A DNA stretch of 23,155 nt from Chloroflexota bacterium (GTDB lineage: Bacteria; Chloroflexota; Limnocylindria; P2-11E). Where the stretch lies: contig VBEU01000160.1 of the NCBI GenBank assembly GCA_005883775.1, forward strand, positions 1-23,155, read 5' to 3'. Positions 6,626 through 13,662 of this stretch are shown one piece after another; the first letter of the stretch is position 1, and each line of letters starts with the position of its first letter. A program made the translations under genes and the position numbers. The notes below the pieces were generated by a model. That model was not told where the DNA came from and searched no databases. It was given only the letters and a program-made list of their open reading frames with translations.

Positions 6626-7645
6626 TTAGGCGCGAGGTCCGAGCGCGAAGTCGACGGCCGCCGCCGGCGTCATGGCGCGCCCGGCGACCCGGACCCGCTC
6701 GAGCTCGTCGGAATCCTTCGCTTCGGCCAGGATCGCCACGACCCTCTCGTAGTGAGGTCGTTCGTCGGGCGGCCACTCGAACCCCTGAGCTTCCATCAGC
6801 GACTCCGCGGCTCCGACGAGTGTCGCCGCACGCTCGAGCTCCCCTCGCTGCGTGGCGACGGCCGCGAGGCCGCTGATCATGAGCGGCGTCGCCCAATCGT
6901 CGCCACGTCGATAGCTGATATCGAGCGCCTCGCGCGATAGCGCCTCGGCCTGGTCGAGATTCCCGAGCTGTCGCTCCACCATCGCGAGATTGCTGGCCTC
7001 CAAACCGATCGTCGCGTAGTTCCCGGTCTCTCGCGCGAGCGCGATGCGCTCGCTCATCAGCTTTCTGGCTTCGAGGAACTCTCCGGCCATCTGGGCGGTG
7101 ACGCCGAGGACGTGCAGCGCATTCGAGCGCCCCGTTCTATCGGCTGTGCCCTCGGTGATCGCGAGCGCCTCATGGCAGAGCCTTCGCGCCTCGTCGACGC
7201 CGGTCCGTCGCAGCGCGATCCGCGCAAGACCCGTCAGCGCTTTCGCCGTGACGGTGGGATCGCCGATGCGCCGGCCGATCGCGAGGGCGTGATCGTGGAG
7301 CGCGAACGCGCGATCGTCATCGCCTCGCCAGAACGCCAGGAGGCCCGCTTGGAACAGGGTCTCTCCGCGCGCCGCGTCCGTGCCATCAGGCGACGCCAGA
7401 GCACGATCGGACCACTCGGAACCTTCCTCCAGCCGCTTCGTCGCCATCCAAAACGGCGCGAGCGAGCTCGCGAGGCGGAGCGCCTCGTCCGTCCGCCTTT
7501 CATCGATGAACCATCGGAGCGCTCCGAGCAGTTCGCTGTATCGCTGCTCGATCTTGGCAGAGGTGGCCTGGCCGTCCAAGCCGCGGAGGCCCGGCACCGT
7601 CTGTTCGGCGAATGCGAGCAGGGACTCCGCCGCCTTCGCCTGCAC
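6626..7645 (-). CDS. TPR protein, detached C-terminal half of an ATPase regulator
   Basis: About 339 residues if GTG 7645 is the start; the frame is open further (ATG 7795), but that would overlap the transporter's start and its Shine-Dalgarno region. The protein is a run of TPR-like helical repeats, e.g. TLFQAGLLAFWRGDDDRAF, ALTGLARIALRRTG, ALHVLGVTAQMAGEF and ASNLAMVERQLGNLDQAEAL. It closes with LERAATLVGAAESLMEAQG, the usual end of large LuxR/AfsR-like predicted ATPases. The opening, LLAFAEQTVPGLRG then YSELLGALRWFIDE, matches the linker after their winged-helix domain. Neither the NB-ARC ATPase nor any DNA-binding domain is present, so it is either a truncated regulator or a stand-alone TPR scaffold. 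It leads the leftward TPR-VOC-VOC group and is divergent from the ABC operon. Confidence 0.65.
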   Translation of the reverse strand: MQAKAAESLLAFAEQTVPGLRGLDGQATSAKIEQRYSELLGALRWFIDERRTDEALRLASSLAPFWMATKRLEEGSEWSDRALASPDGTDAARGETLFQAGLLAFWRGDDDRAFALHDHALAIGRRIGDPTVTAKALTGLARIALRRTGVDEARRLCHEALAITEGTADRTGRSNALHVLGVTAQMAGEFLEARKLMSERIALARETGNYATIGLEASNLAMVERQLGNLDQAEALSREALDISYRRGDDWATPLMISGLAAVATQRGELERAATLVGAAESLMEAQGFEWPPDERPHYERVVAILAEAKDSDELERVRVAGRAMTPAAAVDFALGPRA

Positions 7646-7793
7646 GGGCGAATCGTATCGCCGCCCCGCAGTGCGCTTCGCCCATCGCTTCGCCGCTTGG
7701 TGCCGGTGTTCGGTAGCATGGGCCGCTCGCTGGCCGGCAGGCGCCGACGGAGCCGCCGTGCTGAACGCGCCAAAGCTTCGGGGGAGAGGTCGC

Positions 7794-8801
7794 ATGTTGA
7801 ATCGTTCGTACGGTCCATCCCGCCTTGTGTTTCCGGTGGTGCTCGGACTACTGCTCGCCGTCTGTGGCGGGACCGCCGGGACCTCAAATGACGGCAAGTT
7901 CACCGGCACGATCAACATCGCGTCCTCGACCTGGACGGGGTACGCGATCATCTACATCGCCAACGCCAAGGAGACGTGGAAGAGCCACGGCCTCGACGTC
8001 AAGTTCCAGGATGTCGAGGACCCCAATGACCGCCTGATCGCGCTCACGGCCAGTAGGCTGGACGGAATGGCGTCCACCGTCGATGCCTTTGCCAGGGCGC
8101 AGTCCAACGGAGTACCCGCGGTGGAGGTCTTTCCCATCGACGCCTCGGTCGGCGGTGACGGCATCCTGGCGAAGAACACTGTCAAGACGGTCCAGGATCT
8201 GAAGGGGCAGAAGGTCGCGGTCAACCAGGGCTCGGTGTCCGAGTGGTTCCTGGCCCAGGTCCTCCAGAAGAACGGCCTGAAGCTCTCGGACGTGAGCGAG
8301 CAGAACATGAAGTCGGGTGAAGCCGGCGCCGCTTTCGTTGCCGGGCAGGTTGATGTCGCTGTGACGTGGGAGCCGTGGCTGAGCAAGGCCAAGGCGCGCA
8401 CCGACGGACGAGTCCTGGTCTCTTCGAAGGAATATCCGGACCTGATCATGGACAGCTTCGCGTTCCGGAAGGACTTCGTCGACAAGTACCCGGCCACCGT
8501 CAAAGAGTTCATGAAGGCGTACTACGACGCCTTCGACTGGTTCCAAAAGAACACCACGGAGGGTCTGGCCATCGTGGCGAAGGCCACCAGCGAGAGCGCG
8601 GACGACGTGAAGGCGGACCTCGGCACGCTCACGCTGTTCGATCTGAAGACGGGCAAGACGATCATGGGCACGAAGAGCGCCCCCGGAAAGATCAACGACA
8701 ACGTCCAGGCCGCCGGTGATTTCTGGAAAGCCCAGGGAAAGATCGACAGCCCGGTGAAGCCTGCGGACGCGGTGAACGCCGACTTCATCAACTCGTTGTA
8801 G
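7794..8801 (+). CDS. ABC transporter substrate-binding lipoprotein (NrtA/SsuA/TauA type)
   Basis: 335 residues from ATG 7794, preceded by GGGGGAGAGG. The signal LVFPVVLGLLLAVCGG looks like a lipoprotein signal, but the base before Cys is Val, an atypical lipobox. The NMT1/SsuA-like type II fold is clear: INIASSTWTGYAIIYIA opens lobe 1, then LTASRLDGMASTVDAFARA, VGGDGILAKNTVKTVQDLKG, QKVAVNQGSVSEWFLAQVL, and GAAFVAGQVDVAVTWEPW in lobe 2. The DGI(L/V)AK, GSVS and VTWEPW segments resemble the subgroup that occurs with urea carboxylase and guanidine-riboswitch operons in other bacteria (from memory). It should deliver a small nitrogen- or sulfur-containing solute to the permease encoded 10 bases downstream. 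The hydrolase at the operon's end favours a guanidino compound. Confidence 0.88.
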   Translation: MLNRSYGPSRLVFPVVLGLLLAVCGGTAGTSNDGKFTGTINIASSTWTGYAIIYIANAKETWKSHGLDVKFQDVEDPNDRLIALTASRLDGMASTVDAFARAQSNGVPAVEVFPIDASVGGDGILAKNTVKTVQDLKGQKVAVNQGSVSEWFLAQVLQKNGLKLSDVSEQNMKSGEAGAAFVAGQVDVAVTWEPWLSKAKARTDGRVLVSSKEYPDLIMDSFAFRKDFVDKYPATVKEFMKAYYDAFDWFQKNTTEGLAIVAKATSESADDVKADLGTLTLFDLKTGKTIMGTKSAPGKINDNVQAAGDFWKAQGKIDSPVKPADAVNADFINSL

Positions 8802-8811
8802 AGGAGACCAA

Positions 8812-9684
8812 TTGAGCCGGGTCCCTGCGGCACGAGTAGCGCCGGTGCCGTCGGCGGCCCGGCCGCGCCGGCGCCGCGGCTTCACTCGCACCTACCTCAC
8901 CCCGAAGCAAGCCATCCCCAGGCGGGCACGGGTGATCCTGGCGGTGGGTAGCTTCGTCTTCGTCGTTGGGGTGTGGACACTGCTGGCGGCCCTGGTGCAG
9001 AACCCACTCTCCGCACTCTTCGTCCCCAGCCCCTACCAGGTGGTGCTGACCTGGTGGGACATGATGGTGAACCTCGCCTTTTACAACGACGTGGGCTGGA
9101 GCACTTTCCGGATCCTCGCCGGGTTTCTGCTCGCGGCCGTGGTGGCCGTGCCGCTCGGTCTTTTGATGGGGTCGTTCGAAGCGGTGCGCTCGTTCTTCAA
9201 CCCGCCGATCAATGCCATCCGCTACATGCCGGCCTCCGCCTTCATCCCGCTCCTCATCCTGCTGCAGGGCCTCGGGGAGGACGAGAAGATCACGATCATC
9301 TGGATCGGCGTCTTCTTCCAACTGGTGTTGATGGTCATGGACATCGCGCACCGCGTTCCGGACGAGATGCTGAACGTGGCCTACACCCTGGGTGCCTCAC
9401 GGTGGACGGTCTTCTACAAAGTGTTCCTGCCGGCGACGTTTCCTGAGGTGGTCGATGCGCTGCGCATCACCATGGGATGGGCCTGGACGTACCTCATCGT
9501 CGCCGAGCTCGTGGCGGCGGAGCACGGCATCGGCAGCTTCATCTTGATCGCCGAGCGCTACTTGCGGGCCGACCGCATCATCGCGGCGATCATCACCATC
9601 GGCATCCTCGGGCTGATCACGGACACGCTCTTCGCCGTCATCCATCGGCTCGCATTTCCCTACGTGCAGAAGGTGCGCGCGTGA
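8812..9684 (+). CDS. ABC transporter permease (SsuC/TauC type)
   Basis: 290 residues from TTG 8812 with GAGGAG at 8801-8806. After an Arg/Ala-rich cytoplasmic N-terminus (about 40 residues), six hydrophobic segments follow, beginning VILAVGSFVFVVGVWTLLAA. The BPD_transp_1 core has the EAA-type coupling loop AYTLGASRWTVFYKVFLPA followed by FPEVVDALRITMGWAWTYL, typical of nitrate/sulfonate/taurine-type permeases. Length and topology are normal. It forms the inner-membrane pore, as a homodimer, for the binding protein encoded upstream and the ATPase encoded downstream; its stop overlaps the ATPase start by four bases (GTGA), so the three are translated together. Confidence 0.9.
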   Translation: MSRVPAARVAPVPSAARPRRRRGFTRTYLTPKQAIPRRARVILAVGSFVFVVGVWTLLAALVQNPLSALFVPSPYQVVLTWWDMMVNLAFYNDVGWSTFRILAGFLLAAVVAVPLGLLMGSFEAVRSFFNPPINAIRYMPASAFIPLLILLQGLGEDEKITIIWIGVFFQLVLMVMDIAHRVPDEMLNVAYTLGASRWTVFYKVFLPATFPEVVDALRITMGWAWTYLIVAELVAAEHGIGSFILIAERYLRADRIIAAIITIGILGLITDTLFAVIHRLAFPYVQKVRA

Positions 9685-10472
9685 GCGAGATCCAGATCGC
9701 CGACGTCGCCATGCGCTTTCGCACTCGCCGTGGAGAGGTGCGGGCATTGGAGCGGATCTCGCTCACGGTTCCGGATGGCCAGTTCGCGTGCATCGTCGGC
9801 CCCTCGGGGTGCGGCAAGTCGACGCTGCTCATGATCGCGGCTGGGCTGGTGACCCCCACGGAGGGCGAGGTGCTCCTGAATGGCAAGGTCACCCTGGAAC
9901 CCGGGGCCGACCGCGGCATGGTGTTCCAGTCGTACTCGCTCTTTCCCTGGCTGTCGGTGCGTCGCAACATCGAGTTTGGGCCCGAGATAAAGAAGGCGCC
10001 CCCGCCGGACCGCCGCAAGACCTCGAGCGAGCTCATCCGCCTCATGAGGCTTGACGGCTTCGCGGATGCGTATCCGAGCGCGCTCTCCGGCGGCATGAAG
10101 CAGCGCGCCGCGATCGCCCGGGCGCTGGCCAACGATCCTGAAGTGCTGCTGATGGACGAGCCCTTTGGCGCACTAGACGCGCAGACGAGACAGATCATGC
10201 AGGAGCTACTGACCGACATCTGGCAGCGCTATCGCAAGACCGTGCTCTTCGTCACGCATGACATCGAGGAGGCAATCTTCTTGGGAGACGTCATCTACGT
10301 GATGACCAGCCGGCCGGGTCGCATCCGGACGACTCTCAAGGTCGATATCCCGCGGCCACGCACGTTCGATACCCTGACCGGCCCCCGATTCACCGAGCTG
10401 CGCAATCAGGTCGTCGGCATCATCCACGAAGAGAGCTTGAAAGCCGTGGAGTCCGAGCTCGTCCGTGCCTGA
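9681..10472 (+). CDS. ABC transporter ATPase (SsuB/TauB type)
   Basis: 263 residues from GTG 9681, overlapping the permease stop as GTGA. All ABC motifs are intact and in order: Walker A GPSGCGKST (residues 40-48), Q-loop VFQSYSLFPWLSV, signature LSGGMKQR, Walker B VLLMDEPFGALD, and the H-loop VTHDIEEA. The Q-loop plus DEPFGALDAQTR combination and the C-terminal SRPGRI segment are typical of nitrate/sulfonate/taurine importers. It powers import by the preceding permease. Its last eight bases overlap the GTG start of the ureohydrolase gene, which ties uptake and hydrolysis into one operon. A longer in-frame extension upstream (to 9477) lies inside the permease gene and is not the start. Confidence 0.92.
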   Translation: MSEIQIADVAMRFRTRRGEVRALERISLTVPDGQFACIVGPSGCGKSTLLMIAAGLVTPTEGEVLLNGKVTLEPGADRGMVFQSYSLFPWLSVRRNIEFGPEIKKAPPPDRRKTSSELIRLMRLDGFADAYPSALSGGMKQRAAIARALANDPEVLLMDEPFGALDAQTRQIMQELLTDIWQRYRKTVLFVTHDIEEAIFLGDVIYVMTSRPGRIRTTLKVDIPRPRTFDTLTGPRFTELRNQVVGIIHEESLKAVESELVRA

Positions 10473-11451
10473 CGGCGGTCAGCCGGCGCGACGGCAGCGC
10501 TACCGGCCCATCGATGCGATGCAGGCCCCGAGATTCACGGGCATCGGGACCTTCATGCGTCTGCCCAACGTCACCGCCATGGCCGGCGTGGACGCGGCCT
10601 TCATCGGGATCCCATTCGACACCGCGGTCAGCTATCGGATCGGAGGGAGGTTCGGCCCCGCGGCGATCCGCGAAGCATCGCGCTTGCTGCGACCGTACAA
10701 CGTCGAGCAGGGGATCGAGATCTTCGAGCATGTCTCTGCCGTCGACGCAGGCGACCTCTCGGTCATACCTGGGAACGTGCAGGCCTCGTACGGCGTGATG
10801 GAAGAAGGGCTCAGGTCGATCCTGGATGCCGGAGTGGTTCCATTGGCGATGGGCGGCGACCATTCCATCACGCTCGGAGAGCTGCGGGCGATCTTCAAGC
10901 GGCATGGCCCCGTCGGCCTGATCGATTTCGACTCACACACGGACACCTGGGATAACTACTGGGGAGAGCGCTACACCCACGGCACCTGGTGTCGCCGAGC
11001 GATCGAGGAAGGATTGATCGACACCGCGCGGTCGGTGCAGCTCGGCATCCGCGGATCTCTGTACGGGCCCGAGGATCGCGGCGGTGCGCGGGCGTTGGGC
11101 CTGCATCTGATTCCGACCGAGACGCTGCTCGAGCGAGGCGTTGACGACGTCTTGCCCGAGGTCGTCGAGCGGGCCGGCAGAGGTCCGGTCTTTGTCAGCT
11201 TCGACATCGATTTCGTCGACCCTGGCTTCGCGCCAGGGACCGGCACGCCCGAAGTCGGGGGGCCGACCAGTCGCGACGCCCTTCGGCTCGTGCGCGGACT
11301 GCGCGGCCTCGACCTCGTGGGCTTTGACCTGGTCGAGGTTCAGCCCCAATACGACCACGGCGAGGTGACCTCGCTCCTCGCCGGGACCCTGCTTCATGAG
11401 TTCCTCACGCTGGTCGCCCTCGATCGACGCGACCGGCGGAAGCGCGGATGA
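10465..11451 (+). CDS. Agmatinase/ureohydrolase family enzyme (guanidino hydrolase)
   Basis: 328 residues from GTG 10465. The binuclear metal site of the arginase/agmatinase superfamily is complete: GGDHSITL (His 133), DFDSHTD (Asp 156, His 158, Asp 160) and SFDIDFVDP (Asp 247, Asp 249), followed by PGTGTPEVGG. The usual DAHxD is DSHTD here, and the loop after it, TWDNYWGERYTHGTWCRRA, has WC where many relatives have PF. Such enzymes hydrolyse a guanidino group to urea; characterised substrates include agmatine, guanidinobutyrate, guanidinopropionate and, in cyanobacteria, free guanidine (GdmH). The ORF overlaps the upstream ATPase gene by 8 bases, so its substrate is likely the transported solute. 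No urease, urea carboxylase or nickel chaperone is in the window. The precise substrate cannot be read from sequence. Confidence 0.88.
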   Translation: MPDGGQPARRQRYRPIDAMQAPRFTGIGTFMRLPNVTAMAGVDAAFIGIPFDTAVSYRIGGRFGPAAIREASRLLRPYNVEQGIEIFEHVSAVDAGDLSVIPGNVQASYGVMEEGLRSILDAGVVPLAMGGDHSITLGELRAIFKRHGPVGLIDFDSHTDTWDNYWGERYTHGTWCRRAIEEGLIDTARSVQLGIRGSLYGPEDRGGARALGLHLIPTETLLERGVDDVLPEVVERAGRGPVFVSFDIDFVDPGFAPGTGTPEVGGPTSRDALRLVRGLRGLDLVGFDLVEVQPQYDHGEVTSLLAGTLLHEFLTLVALDRRDRRKRG

Positions 11452-11522
11452 TTCGCTCGCAAGAACCGGAGCGGAAGAGGTGGGAACCGTGACGAGGCGC
11501 GACCCCGGCGCGGCCCGGGCCG

Positions 11523-11776
11523 ATGCAGCTGGCGACCGGTCTCGTCGTCGGCCTGGTCAACGCGTGGGTTATCGCACTGCTTTCCCTCAACCTCGGGCCT
11601 CGTCGGTCGGCGACGGGATCCTTCTCGGCGCGCTCGTGTGGCTGGGGTTCGGCGCGACATTCAAGGCCGCGCAGGTGACCTTCGAACGGCGACCCTGGGC
11701 GGTTTGGGGCATCCAAGCCATCCACGACCTCGTGGCCGAAGTCGTGGTGGCCGCGATCGTCACGCTGTGGCGCTGA
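11523..11776 (+). pseudogene. Frameshifted DUF1761 membrane-protein remnant
   Basis: From ATG 11523 the frame encodes LATGLVVGLVNAWVIALLSL and goes out of frame near 11597; the +2 frame then continues with GDGILLGALVWLGFGATFK, FERRPWAVWGIQAIHDLV and AEVVVAAIVTLWR to TGA 11774-11776. Together these match the C-terminal two-thirds of DUF1761 membrane proteins. Adding one G to the GGG run at 11595-11597 would join the two parts perfectly, so a one-base deletion in a G tract is the simplest reading. The N-terminal membrane helix of the family is also missing. It could be a real pseudogene or a sequencing error in a homopolymer. It sits 71 bases after the ureohydrolase gene and is probably not part of its function. 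Confidence 0.6.
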
Positions 11777-11810
11777 GAGCTAAGGCTTTCCGAGAAACGG
11801 CCGCCTTGGT

Positions 11811-12053
11811 CTATCCGCCGCCACCGCCGGCGAGGCACGTCGGCGGCGTCCCTCCGCCGCGCACCCCGGTCGGGTGGTTTGAATCGAAGTTGCGGTTCGC
11901 GACGCGGTTCGCGTGATCGCAGGCCTTGCCCGGCGAGAACGCATCGGTCCCGGGCGGCGGCGCGGGGACCTGCCCCGGGTTGGCGGCGGCGGGCGCTCCC
12001 ACCCCGAGCGTCAGCGCGAGCGCCACGACGCCGACGGAAAGAAGCTTCTTCAA
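11811..12053 (-). CDS. Small secreted Gly/Pro-rich peptide
   Basis: 80 residues from TTG 12053 with a perfect GGAGGT at 12061-12066, seven bases upstream. A Sec signal peptide is clear: KKLLSVGVVALALTLGVG then APAAANPG, with likely cleavage after AAA. The mature part, about 56 residues, has PAPPPGTDAFSPGKACDHA, FDSNHPTGVRGGG, then PTC and a poly-Gly end, with only two Cys (one in GKACDHA, one in PTCLAG) that could pair. No family is recognised. It is a small extracellular or cell-wall-space peptide. A much longer open frame upstream on the same strand (to 12977) is antisense to the next two genes and is not used. Confidence 0.7.
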   Translation of the reverse strand: MKKLLSVGVVALALTLGVGAPAAANPGQVPAPPPGTDAFSPGKACDHANRVANRNFDSNHPTGVRGGGTPPTCLAGGGGG

Positions 12054-12136
12054 AACGAGTACCTCCACGTATCTGCAAAACGTCTGGCCAGAAGCGACCG
12101 ATAGGGCAAGTCGACCTCGAGTCCAAACGGATACGT

Positions 12137-12502
12137 CTAGCGCTTGGCGCCCTTTTTCATGCCGAGCCGTTCCGCGTAGGCGCGGCTGATCGCGAGATAC
12201 GGCTTGAGCAGGGCGGTGCGGGCGAGCATGGCCGGAGGCACCGCGACGAAGTCCTTCTGCACGATGCCATACGCGACCGCCAGCTTTGCGCGGTATTTCT
12301 TCATGAACGTGGCGCGCTCGTCGTCGGGGAGCCGAAGTCGAAGGTCGCCGGTCGGAGACAGATACGTGAACATCTTTCCGTTGGTCGACGTGTACGGAAT
12401 GGTCGCGCCCTTGCGCTCGATGCTCGGATCGGTCGCGATGAGCTTCTCGTAGAGAGCCAGCTTCGCGGCGGGGATAGTGCTCGGCTTCTTTTTGGCGGAC
12501 AT
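12137..12502 (-). CDS. Conserved hypothetical protein (small alpha/beta)
   Basis: 121 residues from ATG 12502. The sequence has a well-known but functionally obscure pattern: KLALYEKLIATDPSIERKGA, TIPYTSTNGKMFTYLSPTG, LRLRLPDDERATFMKKYRA and a C-terminal VPPAMLARTALLKPYLAISR with a basic tail. Homologues of the same length occur in soil proteobacteria and Chloroflexota (from memory). The layout, a helix followed by a beta sheet with a surface that ends in a helix, resembles the TfoX-N/YjbR-like fold, but I cannot see a decisive motif. The gene is divergent from the AlkZ-family gene with 44 bases between them. That intergenic space probably holds both promoters. The last residues, MKKGAKR, are basic. 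Confidence 0.7.
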   Translation of the reverse strand: MSAKKKPSTIPAAKLALYEKLIATDPSIERKGATIPYTSTNGKMFTYLSPTGDLRLRLPDDERATFMKKYRAKLAVAYGIVQKDFVAVPPAMLARTALLKPYLAISRAYAERLGMKKGAKR

Positions 12503-12533
12503 CGATCGTTTCCGCGCACAGCCTATCCCGCGC

Positions 12534-12539
12534 TACCCT
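12534..12539 (+). promoter_or_regulatory. Candidate -10 element for a leaderless transcript
   Basis: TACCCT lies seven bases before GTG 12547, with no Shine-Dalgarno sequence in between. This is the same TANNNT-N7-GTG spacing as seen before the lipoprotein gene at 5185. No convincing -35 box is visible. Confidence 0.4.
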
Positions 12540-12546
12540 CCCGCCG

Positions 12547-13662
12547 GTGTCCGCGAAGGTCACGTGGCGGCAGGCTCTCGCGTGGCGCATGCGCCGGCAG
12601 CTTCTCGATCCGGTCGGCGACCAGAGCGCGGCGGGAGTCGTTCGCCGGCTGTGCGGCGTGCAGGCGCAGGTCGCGTCGATCGCGGAGCTGTGCATCCGCG
12701 TCCGACGCAAAAAATCGAAACCCGGCGATGTGGCGCGCGCGCTTCGAGAGGGCCGACTCATCAAGACGTGGGCGATGCGCGGCACGCTCCACCTGCTCAC
12801 GCCCGAGGAAGCCGGGGCCTTCCTCTCGCTGATCGCGTCCGGACGATCATGGGAACGGCCAAGCTGGCAGCAGTATTTCGGCGTCACCCCAAAGCAGCTC
12901 GACGCGCTTCGCGAGGTCGTTCGCGACGCACTTGATGGGCGGGCCCTCACCCGAGAGGAGCTCATCTCTGCGGTCATCGCGCGACGCGGCTACGGTCACC
13001 TCGGCGACGCGCTCCGCTCGGGCTGGGGCACGCTGCTCAAGCCATACGCATGGCAGGGCGACCTCTGCTTCGGGCCAAGCAGAGGGAATCGCGTGACCTT
13101 CGTCCGTCCGGAGGACGCGAGCTCGCGCTGGGTCCGCCTTCCCGAGCCCGACGAGGCAGCGGCGATCGCGATCGTCGCCTACTTCCGCGCGTACGGGCCC
13201 GCGACTGTGGAGAACTTCCACAATTGGATATCCCGCGGCAGGGTCAGCACGCGGCAGCTTCGAACGTGGTTCGCTGCCGTTGGCGATCGGCTCCGCGAGA
13301 TCGAGGTCGACGGCGAACGCCGATACGTTCTCGCCGGCGATCTCGACGAGCTGGCGTCGACATCGGTCACCAAATCCGTGCGTCTGCTGCCGGGCTTCGA
13401 CCAATACGTCCTCGGTCCCGGCACCGACGACGCGCACGTCCTCCCGAAGGCTCGCCGGACCGCCGTGAGCAAACAGAGCGGTTGGATCGCGCCGATCGTC
13501 GTCGCGGGCGGCGTCGTGCGAGGGACCTGGGAGATCGCGGCCGACGAGGTCCAGGTCGCATGGTTCAAAGAGGCCGGTCCCGTGCCGCGAACGGCGTTGC
13601 AGGGCGAGGTCGAGCGTCTCGCCGCGATCCTCGGCCGCGATCTGCGGCTTGCGCTGAGCTAG
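12547..13662 (+). CDS. AlkZ/YcaQ-family (HTH_42) winged-helix DNA glycosylase candidate
   Basis: 371 residues from GTG 12547. The tandem winged-helix HTH_42 family is shown by the opening LAWRMRRQLL, the RRLCGVQAQ motif, LIKTWAMRGTLHLLTPEEAG, then FVRPEDASSRWVRLPEPDEA and a C-terminal LLPGFDQYVLGP segment. The VQAQ at residues 38-41 supplies the QxQ catalytic pair (Gln 39, Gln 41) described for AlkZ, the glycosylase that unhooks interstrand cross-links such as those of azinomycin, and for E. coli YcaQ. The full domain series and length match AlkZ-like proteins. A damage-repair role is therefore plausible. Its stop shares a CTAG palindrome with the convergent gene. Confidence 0.85.
   Translation: MSAKVTWRQALAWRMRRQLLDPVGDQSAAGVVRRLCGVQAQVASIAELCIRVRRKKSKPGDVARALREGRLIKTWAMRGTLHLLTPEEAGAFLSLIASGRSWERPSWQQYFGVTPKQLDALREVVRDALDGRALTREELISAVIARRGYGHLGDALRSGWGTLLKPYAWQGDLCFGPSRGNRVTFVRPEDASSRWVRLPEPDEAAAIAIVAYFRAYGPATVENFHNWISRGRVSTRQLRTWFAAVGDRLREIEVDGERRYVLAGDLDELASTSVTKSVRLLPGFDQYVLGPGTDDAHVLPKARRTAVSKQSGWIAPIVVAGGVVRGTWEIAADEVQVAWFKEAGPVPRTALQGEVERLAAILGRDLRLALS

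Noticed and set aside
7646..7793. Guanidine (ykkC-type) riboswitch before the transporter
   Set aside because: I looked for the conserved loop motifs of the guanidine-I class and for paired ACGR hairpins of the other classes and saw none that are convincing. A covariance-model search would decide.
7884..8891. 335-codon leftward open frame opposite the binding protein
   Set aside because: Antisense to an intact substrate-binding gene with good start; no domain in the translation.
12054..12977. Leftward extension of the secreted peptide gene
   Set aside because: It is antisense or out of frame to two supported genes; the signal peptide and Shine-Dalgarno at 12053-12066 mark the real start.
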